Source: LMUY01 sp964244585 (GTDB lineage: Bacteria; Pseudomonadota; Alphaproteobacteria; Acetobacterales; Acetobacteraceae). From it: DNA of 64,000 nt. Location of the stretch: the NCBI GenBank assembly GCA_964244585.1, contig CAXTJM010000015.1:15728-79727 (forward strand), in the 5' to 3' direction. How positions within the stretch are numbered: the stretch's first letter is position 1; every line of letters begins with the position of its first letter. The translations under genes and the position numbers were made by a program. Shown here piece by piece: positions 8,462 to 16,976 of this stretch. The notes beneath the pieces were generated by a model. That model saw only the letters and a list, made by a program, of their open reading frames with translations, was not told where the DNA came from and searched no databases.

Positions 8462-8782
8462 TATGGCCTTACGCCCCGGCGTCAGCAGAAGACCGAGCGG
8501 ATGGTTCGGCGGCTGCCCTTGATCGTCCACCGCCTCGAGGAGGCAGGAGCCATGGAAAGTCCTGAGCTGACCGACTACCTGGACGAGGTTGTAGTCGAAT
8601 CACCTCTGCTCGCTGCCCGCGGTAGAGCCTGGCCGGGCTACTCGACCACGATCGCCTGGTCTGATTCCGCAGCGTGGAAAGCTTCCAGATTGCTGGTGCG
8701 TCTCGGATAAATAGGCCTGGCCTACTTGCACATACCGTTCCAAAGCTGAATTGGTACAGCCTAAACAAAGGGAGATCGAACA
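8462..8782. other. Intergenic region, no supported gene
   Basis: 321 bases between the dioxygenase genes and the next hydrolase gene. A 69-codon open frame (8501-8710, +) has no recognisable domain and no convincing ribosome site. The stretch before 8783 contains AAAGGGAG about 5 bases upstream of the ATG, a good ribosome site for the next gene. No clear terminator hairpin was seen. Confidence 0.5.
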
Positions 8783-10372
8783 ATGTCCAACCAGAACTCG
8801 CCCACCGGCGACAGCGCACTTCTGATCAGCACTGCACTCACTGGAGTGAAGCCGGACGGCACGGCATCATTGAAATTGACGTTTGACATCAAATTGTCGC
8901 CGGATGATCCGACACTCTACAAGATGGTAACATATCTCACGATCCCCGGTGATCTCAAGTCGACCACGCTGCTCACCTTAGTGTCCGGCGCGACATATGA
9001 CCATAACTATTGGGATCTGCCGAACGTTGCGACCAAGTACTCTTTGGTCGATGCCGCAGCCAAGCAGGGCTATGCGACGTTGAACCTCGACCTGATCGGG
9101 CGCGGTGGCAGCGACCGACCGGACGGCAGTCTCCTGAGCGAGCAGACCCAGGCGTATGCGATCCACCAGGTCGTCCAGTATATGCAAGGTGCTGGCGCCG
9201 GCACATACGGGCTGGACAAGACAGTTCTCGTTGGACATTCGGTGGGATCTATCGATTCCATTATCGAGGATGCCGCTTATCATGACGTGAGTGGCTTGGT
9301 GCTGACGGGATTTCAGCACTACTTCGGGGCTGATGCCGGACCTGTCATTGGATCGAACGTGCTGACGTCGCAGGATCCCAACCCGCGCCTGAACGTCTAC
9401 CCGCCGAACTACAAGACTGCACCGGACAGTGTGCGACGTGCCTACTATGGCCCAACGGTCGATCCCAAAGTGCTGGCTGAAGATATCGCGACAAAATCGG
9501 TTATCAGCGTCGGCGAGGACAAGGCCGTCCCCTCGTACGTCACCAACACGGCGTTATCCGACCAGGTCGACGTACCGGTCCTGACACTGACCGGCCAGAA
9601 CGATGGCTTTTTCGGCTCTGCCAATCCGCTCACGCAGGCCACCGTGGAGGGGCAGAATTTCACCGGCTCCCCCTCTTTCCAGGACATAGTGATACCAGGC
9701 ACTGGACACGACTTGCAGCTCTCGCCCACAGCTCCGGAAACAGACGGCATCCTGCTGAACTGGATCAGCCGTCGTGACACCAACGGGGTAGAAGGAACGC
9801 GGGTTGTGCAGGGCACATCGGCCGGTGAGACGCTTGTCGGCGGGGCCGGGGGCGGCACCATTATCGGCGGAAGCGGTTCGGACACGCTGGTCACCACCGG
9901 GGGCACGAATACGGTGTTAACGGACAAAGGGTATAACCGCGTGCTGCTCGGTCAGGGCACAGACGTGGTGTTCTCACAAGGACAAGACACGGTTACGGCG
10001 TCAACCGGCAGCGACACTGTCCATGCCGGCGCCGGGCGATTGCTGCTGACCGCCGGGTCGGGAAGCCTCAACTTTATCGGCGGCTCCGGCAAGGATACGG
10101 TCCAGATCGGGACTGGCCCGGTCACGCTGACGGCTGGGACCGGGCAGGAGGTCTATGGTTTGGCCGCCGGCATCACGTCCCGCACCGTTCTAGTCAACGG
10201 GTTCTCCTCGCTTGACAGCTTCAGCCTGACGGGGTTCACCCCAGGGGAGGTGACGTACGCGATCAAGCACCAGACGCAGGCCGGCGACTCGACCATCATC
10301 TCGTTGCCAGACGCGACTAACATCACCTTCACCGGCGTGGGCCACGTCAAGGCCTCGTCGTTCAGCTTCTGA
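8783..10372 (+). CDS. Alpha/beta hydrolase with C-terminal glycine/aspartate repeat (degenerate RTX-like) domain
   Basis: 529 residues. The N-terminal ~330 residues are an alpha/beta hydrolase: nucleophile S153 in GHSVG, likely acid D274 in GQNDG, likely histidine H309 in GTGHD. Residues ~344-455 are a tandem array of Gly/Asp/Thr-rich units (GGSGSDTLV, STGSDTV, GGSGKDTV) resembling the beta-roll tails of type I secreted proteins, followed by a hydrophobic C-terminus with no cysteine. There is no N-terminal signal, which fits C-terminal-signal export. No ABC/HlyD/TolC secretion genes are adjacent. Base composition looks less GC-rich than its neighbours. Substrate (ester, lactone or lipid) unknown. 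Confidence 0.78.
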   Translation: MSNQNSPTGDSALLISTALTGVKPDGTASLKLTFDIKLSPDDPTLYKMVTYLTIPGDLKSTTLLTLVSGATYDHNYWDLPNVATKYSLVDAAAKQGYATLNLDLIGRGGSDRPDGSLLSEQTQAYAIHQVVQYMQGAGAGTYGLDKTVLVGHSVGSIDSIIEDAAYHDVSGLVLTGFQHYFGADAGPVIGSNVLTSQDPNPRLNVYPPNYKTAPDSVRRAYYGPTVDPKVLAEDIATKSVISVGEDKAVPSYVTNTALSDQVDVPVLTLTGQNDGFFGSANPLTQATVEGQNFTGSPSFQDIVIPGTGHDLQLSPTAPETDGILLNWISRRDTNGVEGTRVVQGTSAGETLVGGAGGGTIIGGSGSDTLVTTGGTNTVLTDKGYNRVLLGQGTDVVFSQGQDTVTASTGSDTVHAGAGRLLLTAGSGSLNFIGGSGKDTVQIGTGPVTLTAGTGQEVYGLAAGITSRTVLVNGFSSLDSFSLTGFTPGEVTYAIKHQTQAGDSTIISLPDATNITFTGVGHVKASSFSF

Positions 10373-10510
10373 CATGCCATGACTACGATCCAGGAGCTCT
10401 GATTTGGCGAAGTGAATCCGTGCTGGTTCCAGGATGTGACTGCACATCGGCGCCGGTGATGGTCGCTCGCTCCGTACTGTGCAGGCAGCGAGAGTTGCTT
10501 GCATGGAACA

Positions 10511-10721
10511 AGCCTTCTTCCAGCATAAGGTGCGAGCCGCGGAGGAGCGTAGCTGGATTCTCGTAGGATTGCGTGTCGCCAAGCTGGTGACCTGCGACGC
10601 GCACGAGGGCCTGAAAGCCGCGATGTGCCAGGTGCTGGGGTCGACCTGGCAGAGGTCCCGGGTGCATTGGATACGCAACGCTCAGGCCTATGTCCCGGAG
10701 ACGCAGCAGAGAGCCCATCAC
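10511..10721 (+). pseudogene. IS256-family transposase fragment
   Basis: A translated stretch containing AKLVTCDAHEGLKAAM and GSTWQRSRVHWIRNAQAYVP is the central catalytic region of Mutator/IS256 transposases, whose second catalytic aspartate lies in the D-A-H-E-G motif. Both ends of the gene are missing. A second, diverged IS256 fragment in the same orientation lies at 63543-63910. The limits here are approximate. Confidence 0.75.
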
Positions 10722-10764
10722 AAATCATGGGCAACGAGTATGGTGACGGCGGGCGGACGCTTTG

Positions 10765-11352
10765 TCATGGCTTTGCAGCGGACGGTTGCCGCTTGAGGGT
10801 GCGATAGACAGTTGGCCGAGAAATCGAGAACAGCTCGGCCAGATCGGTGATGGAGTAGTCACCGGTGTCGTGCATGCGCCGCAGTTCCCTGTGCTGCTTG
10901 TCGGAGAGCTTGGGCTGCTTGCCGCGCAGCCTTCCCTTCGCACGGGCGATTGCCATGCCCTCCCGGGTGCGGAGCCGGATCAGGTCGGCCTCGAACTCTG
11001 CGAAGGTGGCGAGGATGTTGAAGAACATCTTCCCCATGGGGTCGACGGGATCATAGACGCTGGATCCCAGCGCGAGCCTGATGCCGCGGCTGACCAGCGC
11101 ATCGGCAATGAAACGCGCATCCGGGACCGAGCGCGCGAGGCGGTCGAGCTTGGGCACGACCAGCGTGTCGCCCGTGCGGACTGCGGCAAGCGCCTGGTCG
11201 AGGCCGGGCCGGGACCGGTTGGTACCGGTCAGGCCGTGGTCGGTGTAGATGCGATCGGCGGAAACGCCGAGCTGTTGCAGTGCGGCTTTCTGGGCGGCGA
11301 GGTCCTGTTTGTCGGTGGAGCAGCGGGCGTAGCCGATCAGGATCGTCGTCAT
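10765..11352 (-). CDS. Serine recombinase (resolvase/invertase family)
   Basis: 195 residues from ATG 11350-11352. The catalytic N-terminal domain begins MTTILIGYARCSTDKQ, with the nucleophilic serine at S12. KLDRLARS and the FFNILATFAEFEADLIRLRTREG helix are standard. The C-terminus has a helix-turn-helix (SITDLAELFSISRPTVYRTLKR) as in Tn3-family resolvases and Hin/Gin-type invertases. An upstream in-frame ATG at 11493 would add 47 unconserved residues and was rejected. The gene looks intact. It probably belonged to a transposon now reduced to fragments; a decayed relative is at 62905-63240. Confidence 0.9.
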   Translation of the reverse strand: MTTILIGYARCSTDKQDLAAQKAALQQLGVSADRIYTDHGLTGTNRSRPGLDQALAAVRTGDTLVVPKLDRLARSVPDARFIADALVSRGIRLALGSSVYDPVDPMGKMFFNILATFAEFEADLIRLRTREGMAIARAKGRLRGKQPKLSDKQHRELRRMHDTGDYSITDLAELFSISRPTVYRTLKRQPSAAKP

Positions 11353-11528
11353 GGCGGAAACTGTAACGCTTGTGGCCCCTTCATCGATAGGATGATCGTA
11401 CCAATCATGTGAGACGCCGTTCTGCTTGGTCGTGCAAGAATCACTGACCGCGGTACGAACAGTCCGTTGAGCAAACCCCTTGCGGACAGTCAACCAGCAT
11501 GAGGCAGATCGGAGGAAAGGAAGTTGGC

Positions 11529-12194
11529 ATGGTGCAGCAGGGGGCGAATACCCTTGCGGTGATGCGGCTCCGGGTCAGGCTGCACGGCATCAAGCCGGCA
11601 CCGTGGCGCCGGATCGAGGTCACGACAGCCACGACGCTGGCCGGGCTGCACGAAGTGATCCAGGCGGCCATGGGCTGGGAGGATCTGCACCTCCATTGCT
11701 TCCGTATCCTCGGCCGACGGTATGACGGCGACTACGCCGACCTGGCCCGCGTGGTCCTGGCCGACCTTCGGCTGCGCGCGGGCGAGCGCTTCACCTACAC
11801 CTACAACCACTTCGCCGGCTGGGAGCACGAGCTACGTGTCGAGGCCGTCGGCCCCGGCCAGCCCCGGTGCCGCTACCCGCGTTGCGTCGATGGCCAGCAT
11901 CCCTGCCCGCCGGAGTGGTGTTCCGGCCCTGAGGGGCTGGACGAGATCAGGGGGGACCTGCTGGGCCTGAGCTACGCCGAGGACCTGGACCTTATGCTCG
12001 CGTTCGGCCGCGCGATCCTGGATGCGCGCGACGGCACGGTACGTGAGGCGCTGGACGCGGTGGGCGAGGACGAATTGCGGCTGGCGCTTGCCCGCCAGGG
12101 GCGGCGCGAGGCGCTGCTGTCCGACTTTGACCGACGCCGTGTGAACAGGGCACTGACCCGGCTTGGAACACTAACCGCGGAGGCGGCGTCATGA
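11529..12194 (+). CDS. Plasmid pRiA4b ORF-3-like protein (IS passenger)
   Basis: 221 residues from ATG 11529, preceded by AAGGAAG. It matches the pRiA4b ORF-3 family by RLRVRLHGIKPAPWRRIEV, the GLHEVIQAAMGWEDLHLHCF segment and TYTYNHFAGWEHEL, followed by a small Cys/His cluster (CRYPRCVDGQHPCPPEWC). Such proteins often accompany transposases; here the stop overlaps the first ATG of an ISKra4-type transposase reading frame (ATGA at 12191-12194). The molecular role is unknown. The gene is intact although its transposase partner is broken. Confidence 0.85.
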   Translation: MVQQGANTLAVMRLRVRLHGIKPAPWRRIEVTTATTLAGLHEVIQAAMGWEDLHLHCFRILGRRYDGDYADLARVVLADLRLRAGERFTYTYNHFAGWEHELRVEAVGPGQPRCRYPRCVDGQHPCPPEWCSGPEGLDEIRGDLLGLSYAEDLDLMLAFGRAILDARDGTVREALDAVGEDELRLALARQGRREALLSDFDRRRVNRALTRLGTLTAEAAS

Positions 12195-13755
12195 CGATCC
12201 GGTTCACCCTGACCTTGGCCGTTGAAGGAGCCGCGATGGCCAGTGATGCAACCACTCACACCGTCGGTGCCACCATCGAACGGGATGAGCTGACGGCGGA
12301 GGCGCTCGGGCTGACGCTGGCCGAGGGTAAAGCGATCCTGGCCGAGCTGCAGGCCGCGGTCGTGGCCGAACAGGTTCAGCCCATGAGGCCGTGGCCCGGC
12401 GTTGCACGGCGTGTGGGACGGACCGGGGCATCAAGGACCACCCTCCGCTCACCTGCCGCACTGCCTTCGGCACGCTCCCCCTCACGGCCATGCGGTTGCG
12501 GCGCTGCCGATGCGGCGCAGACCCTACTGCGGGCGACCGTGCCTCGTTCAGCCCGCTTGCCGACCTCCTGCCTGGGCGCACCACGCCGGGGCTGCTCTAC
12601 CTGGAAACGCGCTGGGGCGCGCTGGTCTCCTACGGTTTAACCGCCCGCATGCTGGGCGATGTGCTTCCGATGGATCGGCGGATTTCGCCTGAACGGGTGC
12701 GCCGGCACCTGCACGCCGTCATCGCGAGCGAGGAAGCCGCAATAGGCGAGGAGCCTCACGGGTCAGACTGGGCCTGGTCGGGCTGCCAGCGCGACCTGGA
12801 CGACATGCCGCCCCCGGACGGGCCGGCCTACGTCGGCGTCGACGGCGGCTTCGTGCGCGATCGCGCGGGTTCCTGGTTCGAGGTCGTCGCCGGCAAGTCG
12901 GTGCCGGGCTTCCGCCGCGACGCTCCCGAGGACGATCCGCCGCGACCGGCCAAGTGCTTCGCCTTTGTTCAGGCCCACGACGACCGCCCGCGCCGGCGCC
13001 TGTTGGACGTGCGTGCCGCCCAGGGCTATGCGCCGAACCAGAAGCTCGTGCTCATGTCGGACGGCGGCGAGAGTGTGCGCCGGCTCGTGGCACGGATCGG
13101 CCCCGAAGCCGAGCACGTCCTGGACTGGTTCCATGTCACCATGCGCCTGACCGTACTGCGGCAGATGATCAAGGGGGCATGCTTGGCCGATCCGGGCTGG
13201 ACGGAACAACGGCTGCGCGACCTAGAGCAGGTCAAGTGCCTGCTCTGGCACGGTCACGCCCGCCAGGCCGTCGATGCCGCGCAGGAACTGGCCGACGACA
13301 CCTAGGGCCGAGGGGAGGATGCGAAGGAGGACGGAACCCAGACGACAGAGGCTAGGGGCAAGCTCGGGCGGCTGCATACGGCGGCCGAGGAGCTTGCGAC
13401 CTACCTGCGGCGCAACGCCGGGCAAATCATCAACTACGGCAAGCGGCACCGGGCCGGCGAGCGGATCTCTACCGGCTTTGTCGAGAGCGCGGTCAACCAG
13501 GTCGTCTCCAACCGGTTCTCAAAGAAGCAGTCCATGCGCTGGACCCAGGCTGGCGCGCACCTCACCCTGCAAGCCCGGACGCGCATGCTCAATGGCGAAC
13601 TGGAGGACGTCTTCAGACGTCGGTGGCCGGGGTTCCAGCCGCCACCAAAGGCGGAACCTGCGCATTCCGACGATTGCAGCCATCGATTCCGATTGAAACC
13701 AGCCACCTGTTCCGATCGAAGCCAGCCGGGCATTCCGATGATCCCAGCCGGGTAG
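12191..13755 (+). pseudogene. ISKra4-family transposase, broken by a frameshift and an amber codon
   Basis: The N-terminal part (from 12191: DELTAEALGLTLAEGKAILAELQ) is in one frame. The main part continues in another from about 12391: ARRCTACGTDRG zinc-ribbon-like start, YLETRWGALVSYG, then YVGVDGGFV and VLDWFHVTMRL, typical of ISKra4 transposases. An in-frame TAG at 13303-13305 interrupts it, after which the same frame reads RNAGQIINYGKRHRAGERISTGFVESAVNQVVSNRF, the expected C-terminal DDE-E region. The reading frame then runs into the IS21-type terminal repeats, so its natural end was probably lost to the IS21 insertion. Inactive unless recoded. Confidence 0.85.
13664..13749. repeat. Four tandem 18-19-bp repeats, probable IS21-family terminal sites
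   Basis: Units at 13664-13681, 13686-13704, 13709-13727 and 13732-13749 share the pattern (A/G)TTCCGAT-GA...CAGCC with a 22-23-base period. IS21 elements carry several short transposase-binding repeats inside each end. The istB remnant reading away from this array (13786-14036, minus strand) puts it exactly where the right end of an IS21 element should be. Confidence 0.7.
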
Positions 13756-13785
13756 CAGTGCGTGTCGCGAGCGGGTGAAGTTGGG

Positions 13786-14036
13786 CTACTGGACGGCGGC
13801 TTCGTCAAGCCTGGCTTTGGCGGCGCGCAGCTTGCGCATGCTCTCTCCTTTCAGTTCGAGGCGGTGTGGGCCGTGCACCAGCCGGTCCAGCACGGCGTCG
13901 GCGATGGTGGGATTGCCGATGTGCTCGTGCCAGAGCTCGACCGGCACCTGGCTGGTGACGATGGTGGACGCACGGTCGTGCCGGTCGTCGACGATCTCCA
14001 TCAGGTCGCGTCGCTGCTCGGCGTTCAGAGGCGTAG
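13786..14036 (-). pseudogene. IS21-family IstB helper ATPase, C-terminal fragment
   Basis: Reads RRDLMEIVDDRHDRASTIVTSQVPVELWHEHIGNPTIADAVLDRL and HRLELKGESMRKLRAAKA, the conserved C-terminal third of IstB (AAA+ target-selection protein of IS21 transposition). The Walker A/B region and all of istA are absent. The coding sequence stops abruptly at about 14036, where a fragment of a bicupin gene begins on the opposite strand, so the junction is a deletion or recombination point. Confidence 0.85.
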
Positions 14037-14293
14037 GGCCGGCCGCGGTGACCACCGACTTCAAGCCAGGGGATATCGGCTACGTCCCCCGCAACCTCGG
14101 TCACTACATCAAGAATGTCGGCGACACCGATTTGGTATTCCTAGAGATCTTCAAGGCAAGCCGCTTCCAGGATATCTCGCTGTCGGGTTGGCTGACCCAC
14201 ACCCCCGCAGCGCTCGTTTCAGCCCACTTCAACGTGTCTGTCCAAGACGTCGCTAAGTTCCCGAATGCCGTCCCCGACGTGACGCCGCTATGA
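14036..14293 (+). pseudogene. C-terminal fragment of an oxalate-decarboxylase-like bicupin gene
   Basis: Encodes about 84 residues (AAVTTDFKPGDIGYVPRNLGHY ... VPDVTPL, stop at 14291-14293) that align end to end, including the stop position, with the C-terminus of the intact bicupin at 44866-46119. The nucleotide identity I can trace is roughly 85-90% with mainly synonymous changes, so it is a remnant of a diverged paralogue, not a fresh copy. It retains only part of the second cupin metal site (LGHYIKNVG). It is fused to the broken IS21 end and is not expressed as a functional enzyme. Confidence 0.85.
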
Positions 14294-14387
14294 ACCTGAT
14301 ATGTTGCGTAATGGCGGGCGGCTGCCCTCCGTAGGACGCGAGGTCCGATAGTCTCGGCCTCAGAAAGCAGCCAGTAGGAGAGAAGCC

Positions 14388-14903
14388 GTGAGGCAGTATG
14401 TCAGATTGGACGTGTAGCAGAAAGAAACCGCCATATGCGTCCTGGACTTCGACGGGAAGGTGTTGTTCGAGGGCAAGGTCTCATCTGACCCCGGCGCACT
14501 CGCCCGGGCGATCGGCAAGCGGGCGCCGGAGGCGGAGCGCATCGGCTTCGAGACGGGTGCCATGGCCAGCTGGCTCTGGCACGAGTTCAAGCGGTCGGCC
14601 TGCCTGTCGTCTGCGTTGACGCGCGCCAGGCCCACGCTGCCCTGTCGGTCAGGATGAACAAGAGCGACCCGAACGACGCCCGCGGTCTTGCGGAACTGAT
14701 CCGCGTCGGTTGGTATCGGCAGGTGCGCGTCAAGAGCGATGACAGCCAGGCAGTCCGCTCCCTGCTGGTTGCCAGGTCTCGCCTGGTCAGCATCCGACGC
14801 GATCTTGAGAACCAGGTCCGCAGCATGCTCAAGAAGATCGGCCTGCTGTTTCCGTGGGCGATTGGCGGACGGTTCCGGACGCACGTTCTCGGCCTCATCG
14901 CTC
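14388..14903 (+). pseudogene. IS110-family transposase, N-terminal half with amber codon and frameshift
   Basis: From a GTG at 14388 the frame reads VRQYVRLDV-stop-QKETAICVLDFDGKVLFEGKV: the RuvC-like DEDD domain of IS110 transposases with a TAG (14415-14417) in place of the usual serine codon. It continues to FETGAMASWLWHEFK, then loses one base near 14592 and resumes in another frame as MNKSDPNDARGLAELIRVGWYRQVRVKS. The C-terminal serine-containing domain is missing; after about 14900 the sequence is IS5-derived. Confidence 0.82.
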
Positions 14904-14983
14904 GATCAGGTAAATGGCCCTGTCGCTTCGTTCACCGCCGACAGATTAAACTCGGGCGGCCGGAGTACGTCCGCCTCTCGTAA
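14899..14983 (+). pseudogene. IS5-family transposase remnant with internal deletion
   Basis: About 40 bases match the middle of the intact IS5 transposase at 47655-47695 (DQV-GPVASFTAD). This is followed directly by a match to its extreme C-terminus (GRPEYVRLS, stop 14981-14983, compared with GRPEYVRLA in the intact copy). Around 100 codons between these two segments are missing. It is attached to the truncated IS110 gene. The 140 bases after it, up to 15123, hold nothing I recognise. Confidence 0.75.
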
Positions 14984-15123
14984 TGGCGGGATAAATGGCC
15001 GGACGGCGACCGTCTACCGACTCATGCAACGAAGTGCCTCACCGTTACTCCCCGGATCCCACATTGCGTGGCAACGACTCCCAAACAGCCGGGTTGCTAC
15101 AGACGCTTCCGACGCGTTTACGA

Positions 15124-15822
15124 TCATGACGTTGCCTGCTCACCAATCGGGTGTGCAGCTCCACCCGACACATTCTTCGGCGCCGTCAGGGCAAGGAGCC
15201 AAGCGAAGGCAAGCAGCAGCATGACGAAACCAAATCCGGCGACACCGACGCGAGTGACCAACCATGCGCCCACAAGTGCACCCACGATGAAGCAGCCGAT
15301 GACTGGCGGCAGCAACCACCGCTTTGGACTTGGTTTGCCGGTGGCAAGAGCCCCAACCAGGGTCGTGGACAGTCCAGTGATGTACGTTGTGTGGATTGCG
15401 ACCGAATTTATCTTGCCCAACGCGCCGTTCTGCAACCCGAGCGCGAGGCAGAGGCTCGCCAGGAAAATATCTTTCCGCCCTGTTGCCTGCAGTTCCGGGA
15501 CGATCAAGCCGAAAGCGATCAGTGCAATCTCCAGCGTCAACACCGGTGCGAGGCGCCGGCATGCCGACTGGTCCGGCGGGTAAGGCCATTTCACGCCGCC
15601 CGCAGTTCCCGCAAGGAAAGCGATCACGGCAACGAGGCAGGAGAGCGCCTGAAGCCACTGCCAATCTACAAGATGAACCGCCAACAGGATCGAATTGCCA
15701 GTTATATGCCCGGTAAAGCTATCCACCAGCAGGTAGCTTCCCGCGTCTGCGAAGCCACCGACGAACGACAAAAGCAGACTGACAAGGAGAAAGCGCCGTT
15801 CTCCTGGGCCAGCTTCGATCAT
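15124..15822 (-). CDS. DUF1275 (YoaK-type) membrane protein
   Basis: 232 residues with about six hydrophobic segments. The family signature is GGFADAGSYLLVDSFTGHITGNSILLAVHL near the N-terminus and a later INSVAIHTTYITGLSTTLVGAL. The function of DUF1275 proteins is not established. The ATG (15820-15822) lies one base from the stop of the HlyD-like gene, so it is the last gene of the exporter operon. A second DUF1275 protein is encoded at 36066-36773. Confidence 0.85.
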   Translation of the reverse strand: MIEAGPGERRFLLVSLLLSFVGGFADAGSYLLVDSFTGHITGNSILLAVHLVDWQWLQALSCLVAVIAFLAGTAGGVKWPYPPDQSACRRLAPVLTLEIALIAFGLIVPELQATGRKDIFLASLCLALGLQNGALGKINSVAIHTTYITGLSTTLVGALATGKPSPKRWLLPPVIGCFIVGALVGAWLVTRVGVAGFGFVMLLLAFAWLLALTAPKNVSGGAAHPIGEQATS

Positions 15823-15823
15823 A

Positions 15824-16714
15824 TCAATGCCCGTCCTTAAGACTCGGATCGATCGCGACTGTCGCAGTCAGTCCCGCGACAAGTCTTACGTCGGATGGTA
15901 CCGCGTCGAACCTGATCCGAATAGGAATCCGCTGCGCGAGGCGAACCCAGGTGAATATCGGGTTCACGTTCGCCAAGCCCTGCGCGTCAGCTTGAGCATT
16001 GTCGATCTGTATACCCCGTGCCAGGCTGTCGACGTGTCCGCGCAAGACCTGCCGGTAGCCCATCAAGTAGATCCGCACGGGGTCGCCGTCATGAATCCTG
16101 GCCAATGCCGTTTCCTCGAAGTAGCCGTCCAGCCAGAATGAGTCGGCGTCGACGACGGAGATGTTACGCTGGCCAACCGTGGCGTAGTCTCCCTCCTGCG
16201 CCTGCAGGTTCGTCACCCAACCGTTGACCGGAGAGATCACCTGCGTCCGTTTCAAGTTGACGCGGGCTTGAGCCAGTTGCGACTGCACTTGGTTAACCGT
16301 CGCATCCGCCTGCGTAGCGCTCGAGGCGAAATTCTGCTTGGTCTCGATGGATGTCGACAATGTCGTCAGTTGCTGGCGGCGCTGCGCCTGCTCCGCTTTG
16401 TCGCGAGCGTCGGCTTCCGCCTTGCGAAGCAGCGCTTCGTTGTTGCTGACGGCGATCGCGTAGTCTGCCGGGTCGACCACCATCAGCACGTCACCCTTGT
16501 GAACGAATTGGTTGTCCCGCACCGCCAACTGTACGATGCGCCCGGCAACCTCCGGCGCCATTGAGACGACATAAACCCGGACCCTGCCGTCCCGGGTCCA
16601 TGGCTGGGTCAACCAGGCCTGCCAGGCCCCCCAGGCCAGCGCCGCGGCGAGTAGCACGCAGCCGAGTGACACCGCGGCCGGAAGCGTCCGCCAGCGGCGC
16701 GACGGGTCTCGCAT
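15824..16714 (-). CDS. HlyD-family membrane fusion protein of a FUSC-type efflux pump
   Basis: 296 residues from ATG 16712-16714. There is one N-terminal membrane anchor (about 12-32), a biotinyl-lipoyl half motif (VYVVSMAPEVAGRIVQLAVRDNQFV), a coiled-coil segment rich in Ala/Gln/Glu (about 95-160), then TQVISPVNGWVTNLQAQEGDYA and a beta-barrel domain. Length and order match AaeA/EmrA-like periplasmic adaptors. Together with the DUF1656 and FUSC proteins upstream it should form an aromatic or organic acid efflux system across both membranes. An outer-membrane factor gene is not present here. Confidence 0.9.
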   Translation of the reverse strand: MRDPSRRWRTLPAAVSLGCVLLAAALAWGAWQAWLTQPWTRDGRVRVYVVSMAPEVAGRIVQLAVRDNQFVHKGDVLMVVDPADYAIAVSNNEALLRKAEADARDKAEQAQRRQQLTTLSTSIETKQNFASSATQADATVNQVQSQLAQARVNLKRTQVISPVNGWVTNLQAQEGDYATVGQRNISVVDADSFWLDGYFEETALARIHDGDPVRIYLMGYRQVLRGHVDSLARGIQIDNAQADAQGLANVNPIFTWVRLAQRIPIRIRFDAVPSDVRLVAGLTATVAIDPSLKDGH

Positions 16715-16764
16715 GGCTGGGCTGGAGGGTTGCAGCGGCTTCGGCGCTGTATTGACCCGGGCGC

Positions 16765-16974
16765 TCAACTGACGGTCGATGCCAGTAGCACCATGGACGA
16801 AAATATGGCGACGAAGATGGCGAACATCAGCAACGCCGGGTTCCACGCATGCACCAGGATGTCGAGGCGGGTCAGGACGACGCGCAGGACGAAGGTGAAT
16901 GCCCACGCTGCCAGCAGGATCGGCGCGTAGGGCGAGATGTAGATGCCGAACAGGTCGATTTCGGTCAGAGGCAT
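16765..16974 (-). CDS. DUF1656 small membrane protein (AaeX-like)
   Basis: 69 residues beginning MPLTEIDLFGIYISPYAPILLAAWAF with two hydrophobic helices (about 12-32 and 47-67). Members of this family are encoded between FUSC and HlyD genes in AaeXAB-type efflux operons, exactly as here. The start lies two bases after the FUSC stop. Its role in the pump is unknown. Confidence 0.87.
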   Translation of the reverse strand: MPLTEIDLFGIYISPYAPILLAAWAFTFVLRVVLTRLDILVHAWNPALLMFAIFVAIFSSMVLLASTVS

Positions 16975-16976
16975 CG

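Noticed and set aside
8501..8710. 69-codon plus-strand open frame between pcaG and the hydrolase gene
   Set aside because: No ribosome site, no domain, and too short for confidence.
13664..13749. CRISPR-like interpretation of the four short repeats
   Set aside because: Spacers are only 4-5 bases, repeats are imperfect, and no cas genes are present; IS21 terminal sites explain them.
13762..14256. Plus-strand open frame of 164 codons spanning the IS21/bicupin junction
   Set aside because: First half is antisense to istB, second half is out of frame with the bicupin fragment.
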